Source: Mesotoga prima MesG1.Ag.4.2
GTDB lineage: Bacteria > Thermotogota > Thermotogae > Petrotogales > Kosmotogaceae
Assembly (NCBI RefSeq): GCF_000147715.2
Contig: NC_017934.1
Location: 558,001 to 622,000, forward strand
Direction: 5' to 3'
Length of the DNA stretch: 64,000 nt
The translations under genes were made by a program, and so were the position numbers. The notes beneath the pieces were generated by a model. It ran no database searches. It was given only the letters and a program-made list of their open reading frames with translations, and had not been told where the DNA came from. Every line of letters begins with the position of its first letter. Within the stretch, counting starts at the first letter, position 1. Below, one piece after another: positions 53,980 to 62,304 of this stretch.

Positions 53980-55653
53980 AATCTCTTTTCGTACCAGAAT
54001 TTCCTTCTGTCTGTTTCTTCCGCCTGTCGATCGTTCAATGAAAACTGGGTCGCCATTCTCTGAAGCCATTTCGGTGAAGTACATTGCTGTGGAGATGGTT
54101 CCCGGTGTCGGTGTGAACAACTGCACCTGCTCGGGGTTATAGTGCATTTCTCTCTTGACAAACCTCTTCAGTTCCATCATGTCTTCCTTTGTGCATCCCG
54201 GGTGAGCCGCTATGAAGTAGCCTATAATGTGGCACTTCCCGCTAGAAACAAGCCTAACCTCTTTGAGAAAATCTAAGAGAACATCTTTAGAGGGTTTGCC
54301 CATGTATTCAAGGACTTTCTGCGCTGTGTGCTCTGGCGCAATTTTCAACTGACCGGAAACGTTTTTCTGCAACAGCTCTCTGAGAAAATCCCTTCCGGAT
54401 CTTTTATCTTTTAGAATGAGGTCATATCTGATTCCAGATGATACGAAAACATGTTTCACACCAGGTATCTTTCTTATTCTCTTGAGTAAATTAAGATATC
54501 TAGAATGATCTAGCTTTAGAGAACTACACACCTCTGGAAAGAGGCATCTCTTTTTTGCACATGCACCGACTTTTTCCTTTATAGAACATTCGTAACCGTA
54601 CATGTTCGCAGTAGGGCCACCCACGTCAGTAACAGTTCCCCTGAATCCGACGTCTCTGGTGAATGCAGATATCTCCTGAATTATTGAATCTTCACTCCTG
54701 GAAACAACGGTTCTACCTTGATGAAAAGCGATTGCACAGAAGTTGCATTGTCCATAACAACCCCTATGACTTGTCACAGAATAACGTACAGTCTCTAATG
54801 CTTTCACCCTTCCCCTTGAAAGCGAAACCGGATGAACTCTTCTGGTAAACGGCAAGGAATAGTAAGCATCTAATTCTTCTGACGCGACTTTGGGCGGTTT
54901 GTTCTGGACTACGTATCGGTTGTCTTGAAGCTGGAACAACTGGCGTCCCCTTACCGGGTCTGTCTCTTCATGCATTACTTTTGTCATTTCAAAGTATTTC
55001 CTCTTGTCCTGAGATACTTCTTCATGAGATGGCAATTCAATTCCTGCGGGTTTAGAGCTGGACCAAAAAACCGTTCCTTCAACATCTGTTGGGACTTCTC
55101 TCTTTTTCGAGATCTTGTCTGCAATTTCCAAGATAGGCTTTTCACCCATTCCATATACCAGCAAGTCTGCTTTGGAATCAAGCAAGATCGATTTTCTTAT
55201 TCTGTTGCTCCACCAGTCAAAATGAGAAAACCTTCTAAGACTGGCCTCTATTCCACCGAGAATGATAAGAGTTTCTTTGAAGACCTGCCGAATCAAATTT
55301 GAGTAAACAATCGTTGCCCGATCCGGCCTCTTTCCACCAAAACCTCCAGGAGTGTAATCGTCGCTCCTTCTCTTCTTTCCAGTCGATGTGTAATTTGCAA
55401 CCATTGAATCAACGTTACCAGAGGTGACACCGAAGAACAGAGCAGGTTTACCCAACACTGAGATGTCTTCGTTTGTTCGCCAGTCGGGCTGCGAAATGAC
55501 ACCTACTTTCCAGCCGTGTGATTCCAGCACTCTTGCAATCATCGCCGTTCCAAAAGAAGGATGGTCAACAAATGCATCGCCCGTTATTAGAATAACATCG
55601 AGATATTCCCGTCCTCTCTCGACCATATCGCTCCTAGTCATCGGAATATTCAT
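53911..55653 (-). CDS. YgiQ-family radical SAM protein (UPF0313)
   Basis: 580 residues: an N-terminal B12-fold-like domain (DVILITGDAFVDHPSFG), the family motif GIEASLRRFSHFDWW, the radical SAM [4Fe-4S] motif SHRGCYGQCNFCAIAFHQGR (CxxxCxxC), then the SAM barrel with SSGIRYDL and GYFIAAHPGCTKEDM. The C-terminal ~25 residues are basic (NKRNKRDRH). Function in bacteria is unknown. ATG 55653 follows TTGGAG, 20 nt after the end of rnpB; the frame runs back into rnpB without a meaningful start. Overlaps the transporter gene tail to tail. Confidence 0.87.
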   Translation of the reverse strand: MNIPMTRSDMVERGREYLDVILITGDAFVDHPSFGTAMIARVLESHGWKVGVISQPDWRTNEDISVLGKPALFFGVTSGNVDSMVANYTSTGKKRRSDDYTPGGFGGKRPDRATIVYSNLIRQVFKETLIILGGIEASLRRFSHFDWWSNRIRKSILLDSKADLLVYGMGEKPILEIADKISKKREVPTDVEGTVFWSSSKPAGIELPSHEEVSQDKRKYFEMTKVMHEETDPVRGRQLFQLQDNRYVVQNKPPKVASEELDAYYSLPFTRRVHPVSLSRGRVKALETVRYSVTSHRGCYGQCNFCAIAFHQGRTVVSRSEDSIIQEISAFTRDVGFRGTVTDVGGPTANMYGYECSIKEKVGACAKKRCLFPEVCSSLKLDHSRYLNLLKRIRKIPGVKHVFVSSGIRYDLILKDKRSGRDFLRELLQKNVSGQLKIAPEHTAQKVLEYMGKPSKDVLLDFLKEVRLVSSGKCHIIGYFIAAHPGCTKEDMMELKRFVKREMHYNPEQVQLFTPTPGTISTAMYFTEMASENGDPVFIERSTGGRNRQKEILVRKEILDRKPDKNVEGTGNKRNKRDRH

Positions 55654-55672
55654 TAGGCACTCCAAAAAAACC

Positions 55673-56000
55673 GGGAAGCGAAAACGTAAGCCGGATCCTG
55701 TTCTCGTGACCATCTATCTCGGAGTTATGTTACCATGACCCTCAAGCATCCTACCCGAAAGGGAATCGGTGGGCATCCTCAGACCCTTTCTGCTTGGACT
55801 TGCTCCAGACGGGGGTTACCTGACCTGCCGGTCACCCGACAGCCGGTGAGCTCTTACCTCACCTTTCCATCCTTGCCCGAAGGCGGTCTAATTTTCTATG
55901 GCCCTTTCCGGAGATCACTCTCCCTGGGTGTTACCCAGCGCCCCTGCCCATGGAGTCCGGACTTTCCTCGGATTTTCCGCGGTCACTCTTTTCGCTTCCC
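55673..56000 (-). ncRNA. rnpB: RNase P RNA, bacterial type A
   Basis: Catalytic RNA of RNase P, about 328 nt. The 5' universally conserved block GAGGAAAGTCCGGACTCC, the GGGTAACACCC turn, AGGGCCATAG, the AAGGATGGAAAGGTGAGGTAAGAG region (P10/11 core, split here by description) and the 3' AACAGGATCCGGCTTACG are all visible in order. The ends pair perfectly: GGGAAGCGAAAA at the 5' end with TTTTCGCTTCCC at the 3' end (P1, 12 bp). Seven T follow (55664-55670), so P1 doubles as terminator. No good promoter is seen just upstream, so it may be processed from the operon transcript. Its first ~70 nt are also coding (next entry). Confidence 0.96.
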
Positions 56001-56908
56001 GATCTATAAAATAGAGCCTTGCTTCCCTGGTATCTACCTTCAATTATCATCTTTCTTTCTAACATATTCAATAGCTTGATTTTTGACATTCCCCAATTTC
56101 CAAACATTGTTCCTTCGTTAGGAGGGTCTGAGACAAGTCTGTGTACAACGACTCTCCAGTCTAGATGCTCCAGAAATACCACTACTCTTTCCAGAAATTC
56201 ATCTACACTTCCTATCTTAACTTCACCTGCTTCATACATTCTTGCAAGTTCAGTGCCCTCGACTACGTATAGAGAATGGAGTTTGACGCCATCTATGCCG
56301 AGTACAGAGATCAGTCTTGCAGCCTCCGCCACATCCTCTTCAGTATCCCAGGGAAGATTCGATATCATATGTACAACCAAATCGATTCTTCTTTTCTTAA
56401 TTCTCAGTGCCGAATCGATAAAATGCGACAGAGTGTGACCTCTGTTAATGGTTTTGATAGTGTTGGGATTGATACTCTGAAGACCGAGTTCAAGAATCAC
56501 ATCAACGTCAGAAGTGAATTCTTCAAGTAGATCTAGAACCTCGTCAGAGACAAGATCGGGTCTGGTAGAAATGTCGAGGATGACAACGTCATCAACAATA
56601 ACCTCTCTGTAAAGCTGTCGTAATTTCTTGACAGGGGCAAAGGTATTTGAGTTGGCCTGGAAATATGCCATGAATTTCCTGATACCTTTCTTTCTAAGGA
56701 ATTCCATCCTACTTTCGAGCTGCTCTCTTAACGAGAGAGTCGAATCTACTGTGAAACCACTTCCCGAGGAATCACAGTATATGCAGCCACCTTTTCCATT
56801 TACTTTGTGGGGACATGAGAAGCCTGCATCAAGGGGAACTCTTTGAACGGGTTCTCCATACCGTGATTTCAAATGAGTCTTGAGGTCATTGTATGGTTTA
56901 TGACTCAA
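55931..56908 (-). CDS. Radical SAM protein, TIGR01212 (YhcC-like) family, reading into rnpB
   Basis: 325 residues: YNDLKTHLKSRYGEPVQRVPLDAGFSCPHK, then the cluster motif with CPHKVNGKGGCIYCDSSG (family-type wide CysX..CysxxCys spacing), LGLQSINPNTIKTINRGH and HMISNLPWDTEEDV. The family includes E. coli YhcC, of unknown function. The natural domain ends around residue 300. The last ~22 codons (ending EESPDSMGRGAG) are the 5' end of rnpB read as protein, and the stop TAA is part of the conserved GGGTAAC of the RNA. TTG start with GGTGAG. Confidence 0.85.
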   Translation of the reverse strand: MSHKPYNDLKTHLKSRYGEPVQRVPLDAGFSCPHKVNGKGGCIYCDSSGSGFTVDSTLSLREQLESRMEFLRKKGIRKFMAYFQANSNTFAPVKKLRQLYREVIVDDVVILDISTRPDLVSDEVLDLLEEFTSDVDVILELGLQSINPNTIKTINRGHTLSHFIDSALRIKKRRIDLVVHMISNLPWDTEEDVAEAARLISVLGIDGVKLHSLYVVEGTELARMYEAGEVKIGSVDEFLERVVVFLEHLDWRVVVHRLVSDPPNEGTMFGNWGMSKIKLLNMLERKMIIEGRYQGSKALFYRSGSEKSDRGKSEESPDSMGRGAG

Positions 56909-57407
56909 CTGATCTCACCAGACTCTTCTCAAACTCTTTGAAGGCTCTTACCGCAGAGTCTACTTCCTCGCTATTGTCTCCCAGAAAAACGTACAGCCAT
57001 CTACCGGAAAACCACGACTTCATGAAGCTCTCGCCGACTTCACCGGAGAATTCTCCGTAGATCCATGGAATCGCGCTTATGACTGATCTGATTTCATTTG
57101 AAACTTCCCTAACAAAGTCATACCAGAAACCCGTGGCTCTTGAAGCATTCTCAAATTTTGCTACGTAAACATTGAATTCCTTTGTGCCTTTAGCAAACTC
57201 TTTATGGAGAAGCAGAGTATCTTCATTCAGTTCTATCCCTAAGATCATGCCGCCAACACTAACCGAAGTAGAGATATCCATATAGTCGCTTAGCGCGAAT
57301 CCCGCAAACTTTCCGGGTACGAGTTCTGATTTTGAGGCACTACAGGAGGAAAACAAGGTCGTAATTAGAACCACTATTACAATTATGCTGAACTTTCGTA
57401 TTTTCAT
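56898..57407 (-). CDS. Predicted lipoprotein of unknown function
   Basis: 169 residues. Type II signal peptide with lipobox LFSSC (cleavage before Cys at ~22), then a ~145-residue globular domain with a SAKFENASRA-like strand pattern (FNVYVAKFENASRATGF) and an acidic/aromatic middle. Not recognised. It lies between folK and the radical SAM gene with 4- and 11-nt overlaps, so co-translation is likely. ATG preceded by GAGGTGAAG. Confidence 0.75.
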   Translation of the reverse strand: MKIRKFSIIVIVVLITTLFSSCSASKSELVPGKFAGFALSDYMDISTSVSVGGMILGIELNEDTLLLHKEFAKGTKEFNVYVAKFENASRATGFWYDFVREVSNEIRSVISAIPWIYGEFSGEVGESFMKSWFSGRWLYVFLGDNSEEVDSAVRAFKEFEKSLVRSVES

Positions 57408-57934
57408 CTCTTCACCTCTAATTCTATTAGTTTTTCAAAAAGAACTGCTTCTAAGAAGAGCTCAGGCCATCCCTCTTTACCAAGGCTTTCAAGATGATCC
57501 GAAAAGAGACTGTTGTCTCTTGGGTCTCTGAGTTCTTCGTCTATTTCGAGTAAAGGGACCAAAACGAATTTCCTTCTTATTATATCTTTGTGGGGTATAG
57601 AAAGCTTATCAGTTGTCAGAATCATCTCTCCAAAGAGCAGAATATCGATGTCGATTTCTCGCGGACCCCACCTGAACCTTTCAACTCTTCCAATAGACCT
57701 CTCGATTGCCTTAATCTCTTCAAGCAAGAAGTGTGGATCACCTTTGAATTCGAATTTTCCCACACAGTTCAAGAATTCATTTTGCTCGATAATGCCTAAT
57801 GGTTCTGTCAAGTAGAGCGATGATACTGATTGCAGCGTGATTCCCCTTTCTATTAGCATTGAAAAGGCTTTAATTATGAGATTCAGTCTTTCTCCCATGT
57901 TACTCCCAAAGCCTAAGAAAAGATCCTTAGTCAT
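57404..57934 (-). CDS. folK: 2-amino-4-hydroxy-6-hydroxymethyldihydropteridine pyrophosphokinase
   Basis: Folate synthesis enzyme transferring pyrophosphate from ATP to the pterin. Motifs: LGFGSNMGERLNLI, EPLGIIEQNEFLN, WGPREIDIDILLFG (the HPPK signature with metal-binding Asp pair) and IPHKDIIRRKFVL. 176 residues, slightly long at the C-terminus. ATG start, 8-nt overlap with the upstream radical SAM gene. Feeds the folate-using enzymes TrmFO and ThyX encoded elsewhere in the window. Confidence 0.94.
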   Translation of the reverse strand: MTKDLFLGFGSNMGERLNLIIKAFSMLIERGITLQSVSSLYLTEPLGIIEQNEFLNCVGKFEFKGDPHFLLEEIKAIERSIGRVERFRWGPREIDIDILLFGEMILTTDKLSIPHKDIIRRKFVLVPLLEIDEELRDPRDNSLFSDHLESLGKEGWPELFLEAVLFEKLIELEVKR

Positions 57935-59270
57935 TTAACCTTCTCCTTAATGACCACGCTTTCTCTTTCAGCCTTTGAACAGCCTCAGGAGAAAAGCCCT
58001 CCTTCCACCAATATGGAAGGATCGAGTTGTCCAAAAGGAGTGGGTCGATATCCTCGTCGAATACGCCTCCACTGGTTAGTTCTTTCCACTGCACCGTTCC
58101 AGGAATGGGCGTGAATTCGTTGAGACTGGGGCTAATTCTTAGTTCTTCGCAGATTCTAAGAGAAGTCAGAACGTCTTCTTCGCTCTGGCCTGGAAGGTTA
58201 ACCATAATATAGGCGCTGATCTCTCGAGAAGTGAATCCAGCCGCCGAAAGATTCTCAATCGCTACGAATATATCGTCCAGATTGACTTTTCCGCCTGTGG
58301 AATTCTGCATAGCCGGATCGGAAGTCTCTAAACCGATTCTTATCGTCTTGAAATTGTTCATGTACATGAGATCGGCGGTTTCTCTATCGACAAACCTGGC
58401 ATGAACGCCGTTTGGCAGATGAAATCTCGCCTTGATTCCAACACGCTCGAACTCCTCCATAAGTCTCTTGAAACCACTACCTACAAGAATTGCATCGTCA
58501 AAGAAGACGATATCTGAGAGCCCCTTTGATGCAGTAAGATGCTTGACGAACCTGGCAGTCTTCACCGGGTCTCTTCTCACGAAGCTGTTCCAGAGGAGGC
58601 TGCTGGCACAATATGTGCATTTGAACGGACAGCCAAGGCTCGAAATCAACACGGCATATCTTGCAGATTTATAAACTGAATAGTCTGGATCAAGTTCGTC
58701 GAACCAGTCAAAATCGAGTGTTTCATTGATTCCCAGGAAACCAAGAGCCTTTTTGAGTGGTTCCGTTCCAGTTCCGGGGCAAACCTTGTCTGCTCCGGAA
58801 TACCGCCGGGCATGTTCGGGAAGGAGTGTCGCATAAACTCCTCCAAGTACCACTGGAACCGAGGGCATTTCATCCTTAATAATTCTAATAGTATCGTGTA
58901 CTCCATAATGCCAGTAAGTCATCATTGAAGTGACAAAGACACAATCAACGTTCTTTACCTGTCTTATTTTCTTTCTCAATACTTCCTCGGGAAATCCAAA
59001 CCTCTTGAATCTCCTGGGTATCGAGGCAATAGACCGGGGTTTTGGTATCTCGCTTTCAAGGAATTTCCCCGTTCCGTAATATTTCTCTCCGAATTTCGGA
59101 GAAAAGGTGATCAATTCATCATCATATCTATCGAGACAATCTATTAGAATTGATTGGATCCCGATATGCTTCAGGAGTGAAGAAATGTACAGCAGACCTA
59201 ATGGTTTTAGCCAATAGTCATAGGCCGACACATCTTCTATCCACGGGTTAACAAGTAGTATCTTCTTCAA
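57927..59270 (-). CDS. B12-binding-domain radical SAM protein
   Basis: 447 residues. N-terminal Rossmann-type B12-binding-like domain (~1-170: LKPLGLLYISSLLKHIGI, VFVTSMMTYWHYG, PVVLGGVYATLLPEHARRY), the radical SAM core with SSLGCPFKCTYCASS (CxxxCxxC) and FFDDAILVG, and a C-terminal helical region. Such class B proteins often act in methylation or rearrangement of complex metabolites; the substrate is unknown. TTG start, 23 nt inside the coaX 3' end. Confidence 0.83.
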   Translation of the reverse strand: MKKILLVNPWIEDVSAYDYWLKPLGLLYISSLLKHIGIQSILIDCLDRYDDELITFSPKFGEKYYGTGKFLESEIPKPRSIASIPRRFKRFGFPEEVLRKKIRQVKNVDCVFVTSMMTYWHYGVHDTIRIIKDEMPSVPVVLGGVYATLLPEHARRYSGADKVCPGTGTEPLKKALGFLGINETLDFDWFDELDPDYSVYKSARYAVLISSLGCPFKCTYCASSLLWNSFVRRDPVKTARFVKHLTASKGLSDIVFFDDAILVGSGFKRLMEEFERVGIKARFHLPNGVHARFVDRETADLMYMNNFKTIRIGLETSDPAMQNSTGGKVNLDDIFVAIENLSAAGFTSREISAYIMVNLPGQSEEDVLTSLRICEELRISPSLNEFTPIPGTVQWKELTSGGVFDEDIDPLLLDNSILPYWWKEGFSPEAVQRLKEKAWSLRRRLND

Positions 59271-60033
59271 ATGGTTTCACGCTGTTATAGTAGAAACTTA
59301 AGCCTTTGAGTGTGAGATTCGGATCAGCGATTTCTATCAAACCTCCCTCAATTAAGAAGAGATCGATATTCCCGCCTGTACCCACAACTGTTGGCTTTTC
59401 TTCGAATTTCTCGATAATATTGTCAATAATCCCTTGAATTGCGAAGTATGTTCCGTTTACAATACCGATTCTCAAGTTGTCTTCTGTATTAGTTCCAAAG
59501 TAGTGGTCTTCGAAGAAGAGCTCCACTTCCGGTAGTTTTGCGGTATGCGAGAAAAGTGCGGACATTGCTGTCCCAGGCCCCGGAAGGATTGCTCCTCCCA
59601 CAAAATTACCGTCTTTGACGATGTCTATGGTAATTGCTGTCCCCGCATCGACAACTATCACATTGTTTCCATAGCATTCCTTTGCCCCTAAGACATCGGC
59701 AAGTCGGTCAGCCCCAATCTCGGCTGGGTTATCCGTATTCAGCCCTAAAGGGAAAAATCTATCCGGCCTCAAGAAGACTGCAGGTTTCGGAAGATACTTT
59801 CTTGTGAAGTAGTTAATTGTTCTGTTCAACCTAGGAACAACACTTGCAACACACAGGCCATCTATTTCTCCGACAGAGTAACCCTTAATCCTAAGAAGCC
59901 CATCAAGGATAACAAAGAGTTCATCTTCAGTCTCTATTCTTGATGAGGGGAGTCTCCAGACTTCCTCAATGCTCTTCTCGCCGGTAAGTCCTAGAACCGT
60001 TGTTGTATTACCAATGTCAGCAAGTAAAACCAT
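59248..60033 (-). CDS. coaX: Type III pantothenate kinase
   Basis: First step of coenzyme A synthesis. ASKHA fold, 261 residues: VLLADIGNTTTVLGL (phosphate 1), EIGADRLADVLGA and VDAGTAITIDIV (phosphate 2), GGAILPGPGTAM, and VVGTGGNIDLFL. Replaces CoaA, and depends on monovalent cation in the family. ATG 60033 preceded by AGGAGGTCATAAC. First gene of the coaX-radical SAM-folK-lipoprotein-radical SAM-rnpB-ygiQ unit. Confidence 0.94.
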   Translation of the reverse strand: MVLLADIGNTTTVLGLTGEKSIEEVWRLPSSRIETEDELFVILDGLLRIKGYSVGEIDGLCVASVVPRLNRTINYFTRKYLPKPAVFLRPDRFFPLGLNTDNPAEIGADRLADVLGAKECYGNNVIVVDAGTAITIDIVKDGNFVGGAILPGPGTAMSALFSHTAKLPEVELFFEDHYFGTNTEDNLRIGIVNGTYFAIQGIIDNIIEKFEEKPTVVGTGGNIDLFLIEGGLIEIADPNLTLKGLSFYYNSVKPFEEDTTC

Positions 60034-60139
60034 GTTATGACCTCCTAAGTAGATAGTATCATCAGTCTTCAACTCTTGCTACTTGTGGAGGCTTCAAGAA
60101 GCGCTTGTTCTTTCACAGTTTCTTAATAATTCTCTCCAC

Positions 60140-60168
60140 TTGATAGGCAGATGATGTGATGATATAAT
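60140..60168 (+). promoter_or_regulatory. Promoter of the Lys-Leu-Gly tRNA operon
   Basis: TTGATA (60140-60145), 17-nt spacer, TATAAT (60163-60168), 38 nt before tRNA-Lys. Nearly consensus. A small hairpin CCAGC/GCTGG lies in the leader. Confidence 0.85.
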
Positions 60169-60206
60169 CTTTCTGCCAGCGCAGGCTGGAGACTGAAAGT
60201 GGGAGC

Positions 60207-60282
60207 GACTCGCTAGCTCAGCAGGTAGAGCACCTGACTTTTAATCAGGGGGTCGCGGGTTCGAATCCCGCGCGAGTCACCA
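60207..60282 (+). tRNA. tRNA-Lys (anticodon TTT)
   Basis: A 76-nt cloverleaf with encoded CCA. The acceptor GACTCGC pairs with GCGAGTC, anticodon loop CTTTTAA, T loop TTCGAAT. Confidence 0.97.
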
Positions 60283-60367
60283 GCGAGAGTGGCGAAATTG
60301 GCAGACGCGCTGGACTTAGGATCCAGTGGGGAGACCTGTGAGGGTTCAAGTCCCTCCTCTCGCACCA
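60283..60367 (+). tRNA. tRNA-Leu (anticodon TAG)
   Basis: An 85-nt class II tRNA with a long variable arm and encoded CCA, directly abutting tRNA-Lys without spacer. The acceptor GCGAGAG pairs with CTCTCGC, anticodon loop CTTAGGA. Confidence 0.96.
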
Positions 60368-60386
60368 GAGAGACTAGTTTTCATTT

Positions 60387-60461
60387 GCGGATGTAGCTCA
60401 GTGGTAGAGCACCTGCTTGCCAAGCAGGGGGTCGCGGGTTCGAACCCCGTCTTCCGCTCCA
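60387..60461 (+). tRNA. tRNA-Gly (anticodon GCC)
   Basis: A 75-nt cloverleaf with encoded CCA. Anticodon loop TTGCCAA. The acceptor stem GCGGATG faces CTTCCGC, leaving a T-T mismatch at pair 6-67; elsewhere the stems pair. Confidence 0.95.
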
Positions 60462-60462
60462 G

Positions 60463-60491
60463 AAAGACGCCGAACGGCGTCTTTATTTTTT
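60463..60491 (+). terminator. Terminator of the Lys-Leu-Gly tRNA operon
   Basis: AAAGACGCCG, loop AA, CGGCGTCTTT, then ATTTTTT. Perfect 10-bp stem immediately after tRNA-Gly. The A-rich left side also gives the convergent guaA transcript a weak T tract. Confidence 0.93.
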
Positions 60492-60638
60492 GAGCGCACT
60501 TGTTGCCTCTACAGGAAGCAAGAGAACACATTTGACTCTTGCCCAGAGTTTCTATAACGATTGTCTTTCGTTTTTTGAGAGCAGTTTCATTTTGAGAGTG
60601 AGCAGCCACTGTTTTCTCTTTAGTGAGCTTCGCATATT

Positions 60639-62144
60639 CTACTCCCATTCTATTGTTGCAGGCGGCTTGTCTGTTATGTCGAAGACAACCCTTCCGACTT
60701 CCCTTACTCCTGAGGTTATTCGCGAAGAGGCTTCTCTGAGGATCTCATGAGGCAGTTCGTGCCAAGACGCAGTCATACCTTCTGAGCTATTCACCGCTCT
60801 CAGTGCTACAACATAACCGTATGACCGCTTGTCGCCTTTAACACCAACACTGAAGACGGGAAGCAGAACAGCGAATGATTGCCAGATCTTTTCTGATTCA
60901 CCTGATTTCCTGAGAACATCCATGAATATCGAATCAACTTCCTTCAGGATTCTCGCTTTCTCAGAATCAACCTCGCCTATTATTCTCACGCCTAGACCTG
61001 GACCGGGGAATGGCTGCCTGGTCAGTAAAGACGGTTCAATTCCTAGAGAATATCCTAAATTTCTGACCTCGTCTTTGAAAAGCTCTCTTATAGGTTCCAG
61101 AAGCTTCAGATTCATCTTGTCAGGAAGGCCACCAACGTTGTGATGGCTCTTGATCTTTGCGGAGTTTTTCGAAGCGGCTCCTGATTCTATTACGTCGGAA
61201 TAGATTGTACCCTGAAGAAGAAAGCTCGCATTCAGTTTGTTTGCTTCTCTTTCGAAGACTTTTATGAATGTTTTTCCAATGATCTTTCTCTTTTCTTCGG
61301 GATTGTCAATTCCCTTTAACTCTCGAAAAAACTCTTCCGAAGCATCAACGTTTATCAGTTTTATACCAAGGCTTCTAAGAGCTTCACAGACTTCTATATC
61401 TTCATTCTTTCTCATAAGTCCATGATTTACAAAAATCCCAGTAAACGCATCACCCACTGCCTTAGAGGTCAAGACCGCTGCAACGGTTGAATCGACGCCG
61501 CCAGAAAGGCCTCCAACTACTTTCGAGCTGCCAACGATCCTCTTGATCTCTTCAACTTTGCGCTCAGCAAAAGCGCTAAGTTTCCAGTTTCGAGAGGCAT
61601 TACAGACATTAAATACGAAATCTTCGATTAGATTTGTTCCAAACTGAGTGTGATTAACCTCTGGATGAAACTGAAAAGCGATGTCTCTTCCGTTGGAGAA
61701 ACCTGCAGTTATGCCGTTCTTGCTTCTAGCTATTACCTTACATTCAGCTGGAAGCGACGTAACCTCGTCTCCATGACTCATCCACGTTACTATTTCTTCT
61801 GGTATGTCACGAAAACGTTCGTTGTCCATAGACACATTTGTAAGTCCGTACTCGCCAAGTGCACCGCTTCGGACTTCGCCTCCAAGCTTTTTCGCAAGGA
61901 GATGCATCCCGTAGCAAATGCCCATTATTGGAACTGGAAAACCTTCTAGTTGTTTAGGAAAACCGAGCGCGCCTTCCTCGTAGACACTCTGAGGTCCCCC
62001 TGAAAGAACTACTCCCTTAATTTCGCTTTCGACTTTGAATTCCTCTGGACTTGCAACTGTACAAAAGACGCCCATCTCCCGAATCCTTCTTGCAAGAAGA
62101 AGTGTGTACTGCGATCCGTAGTCTATAACAGCTATTCTATCCAT
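60639..62144 (-). CDS. guaA: GMP synthase (glutamine-hydrolysing)
   Basis: Amidates XMP to GMP. N-terminal class I glutamine amidotransferase with Cys in GICYGMHLL and His/Glu in FQFHPEVNHT. ATP-pyrophosphatase P-loop GGLSGGVDSTVAAV at ~215, and a C-terminal dimerisation domain with QPFPGPGLGVRIIGEV and ITDKPPATIEWE. 501 residues from ATG 62144, which follows GGGAGG; an in-frame start four codons upstream exists. No guaB or purine riboswitch next to it. Confidence 0.97.
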   Translation of the reverse strand: MDRIAVIDYGSQYTLLLARRIREMGVFCTVASPEEFKVESEIKGVVLSGGPQSVYEEGALGFPKQLEGFPVPIMGICYGMHLLAKKLGGEVRSGALGEYGLTNVSMDNERFRDIPEEIVTWMSHGDEVTSLPAECKVIARSKNGITAGFSNGRDIAFQFHPEVNHTQFGTNLIEDFVFNVCNASRNWKLSAFAERKVEEIKRIVGSSKVVGGLSGGVDSTVAAVLTSKAVGDAFTGIFVNHGLMRKNEDIEVCEALRSLGIKLINVDASEEFFRELKGIDNPEEKRKIIGKTFIKVFEREANKLNASFLLQGTIYSDVIESGAASKNSAKIKSHHNVGGLPDKMNLKLLEPIRELFKDEVRNLGYSLGIEPSLLTRQPFPGPGLGVRIIGEVDSEKARILKEVDSIFMDVLRKSGESEKIWQSFAVLLPVFSVGVKGDKRSYGYVVALRAVNSSEGMTASWHELPHEILREASSRITSGVREVGRVVFDITDKPPATIEWE

Positions 62145-62304
62145 ACGGCCTCCCAAAAAAGAGCCAAATAAATCCTAAAGTAGTTCCAGCAGAAAAGGTT
62201 CAGCATATTTACCATGAACCATCGACTAGATCAGGAAAATCAGCCGAATAGTTCTCTTGAGGAATCTCAAGGCAAACGCGACACGTCTGGCGACGCAGGC
62301 ATTA

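Noticed and set aside
55735-56079. Plus-strand 114-codon frame
   Set aside because: Antisense of rnpB; a known spurious call over RNase P RNA.
60346-60648. Minus-strand frame of 100 codons over the tRNA-Gly and terminator
   Set aside because: It is antisense to tRNA-Leu/tRNA-Gly and contains the sequence of T arms read as protein (a common false call).
62157-62304. Regulatory element or terminator between the barrel protein and guaA
   Set aside because: Only a 6-bp inverted repeat CTTGAG/CTCAAG with a 4-nt loop was found, without a T tract; too weak to call.
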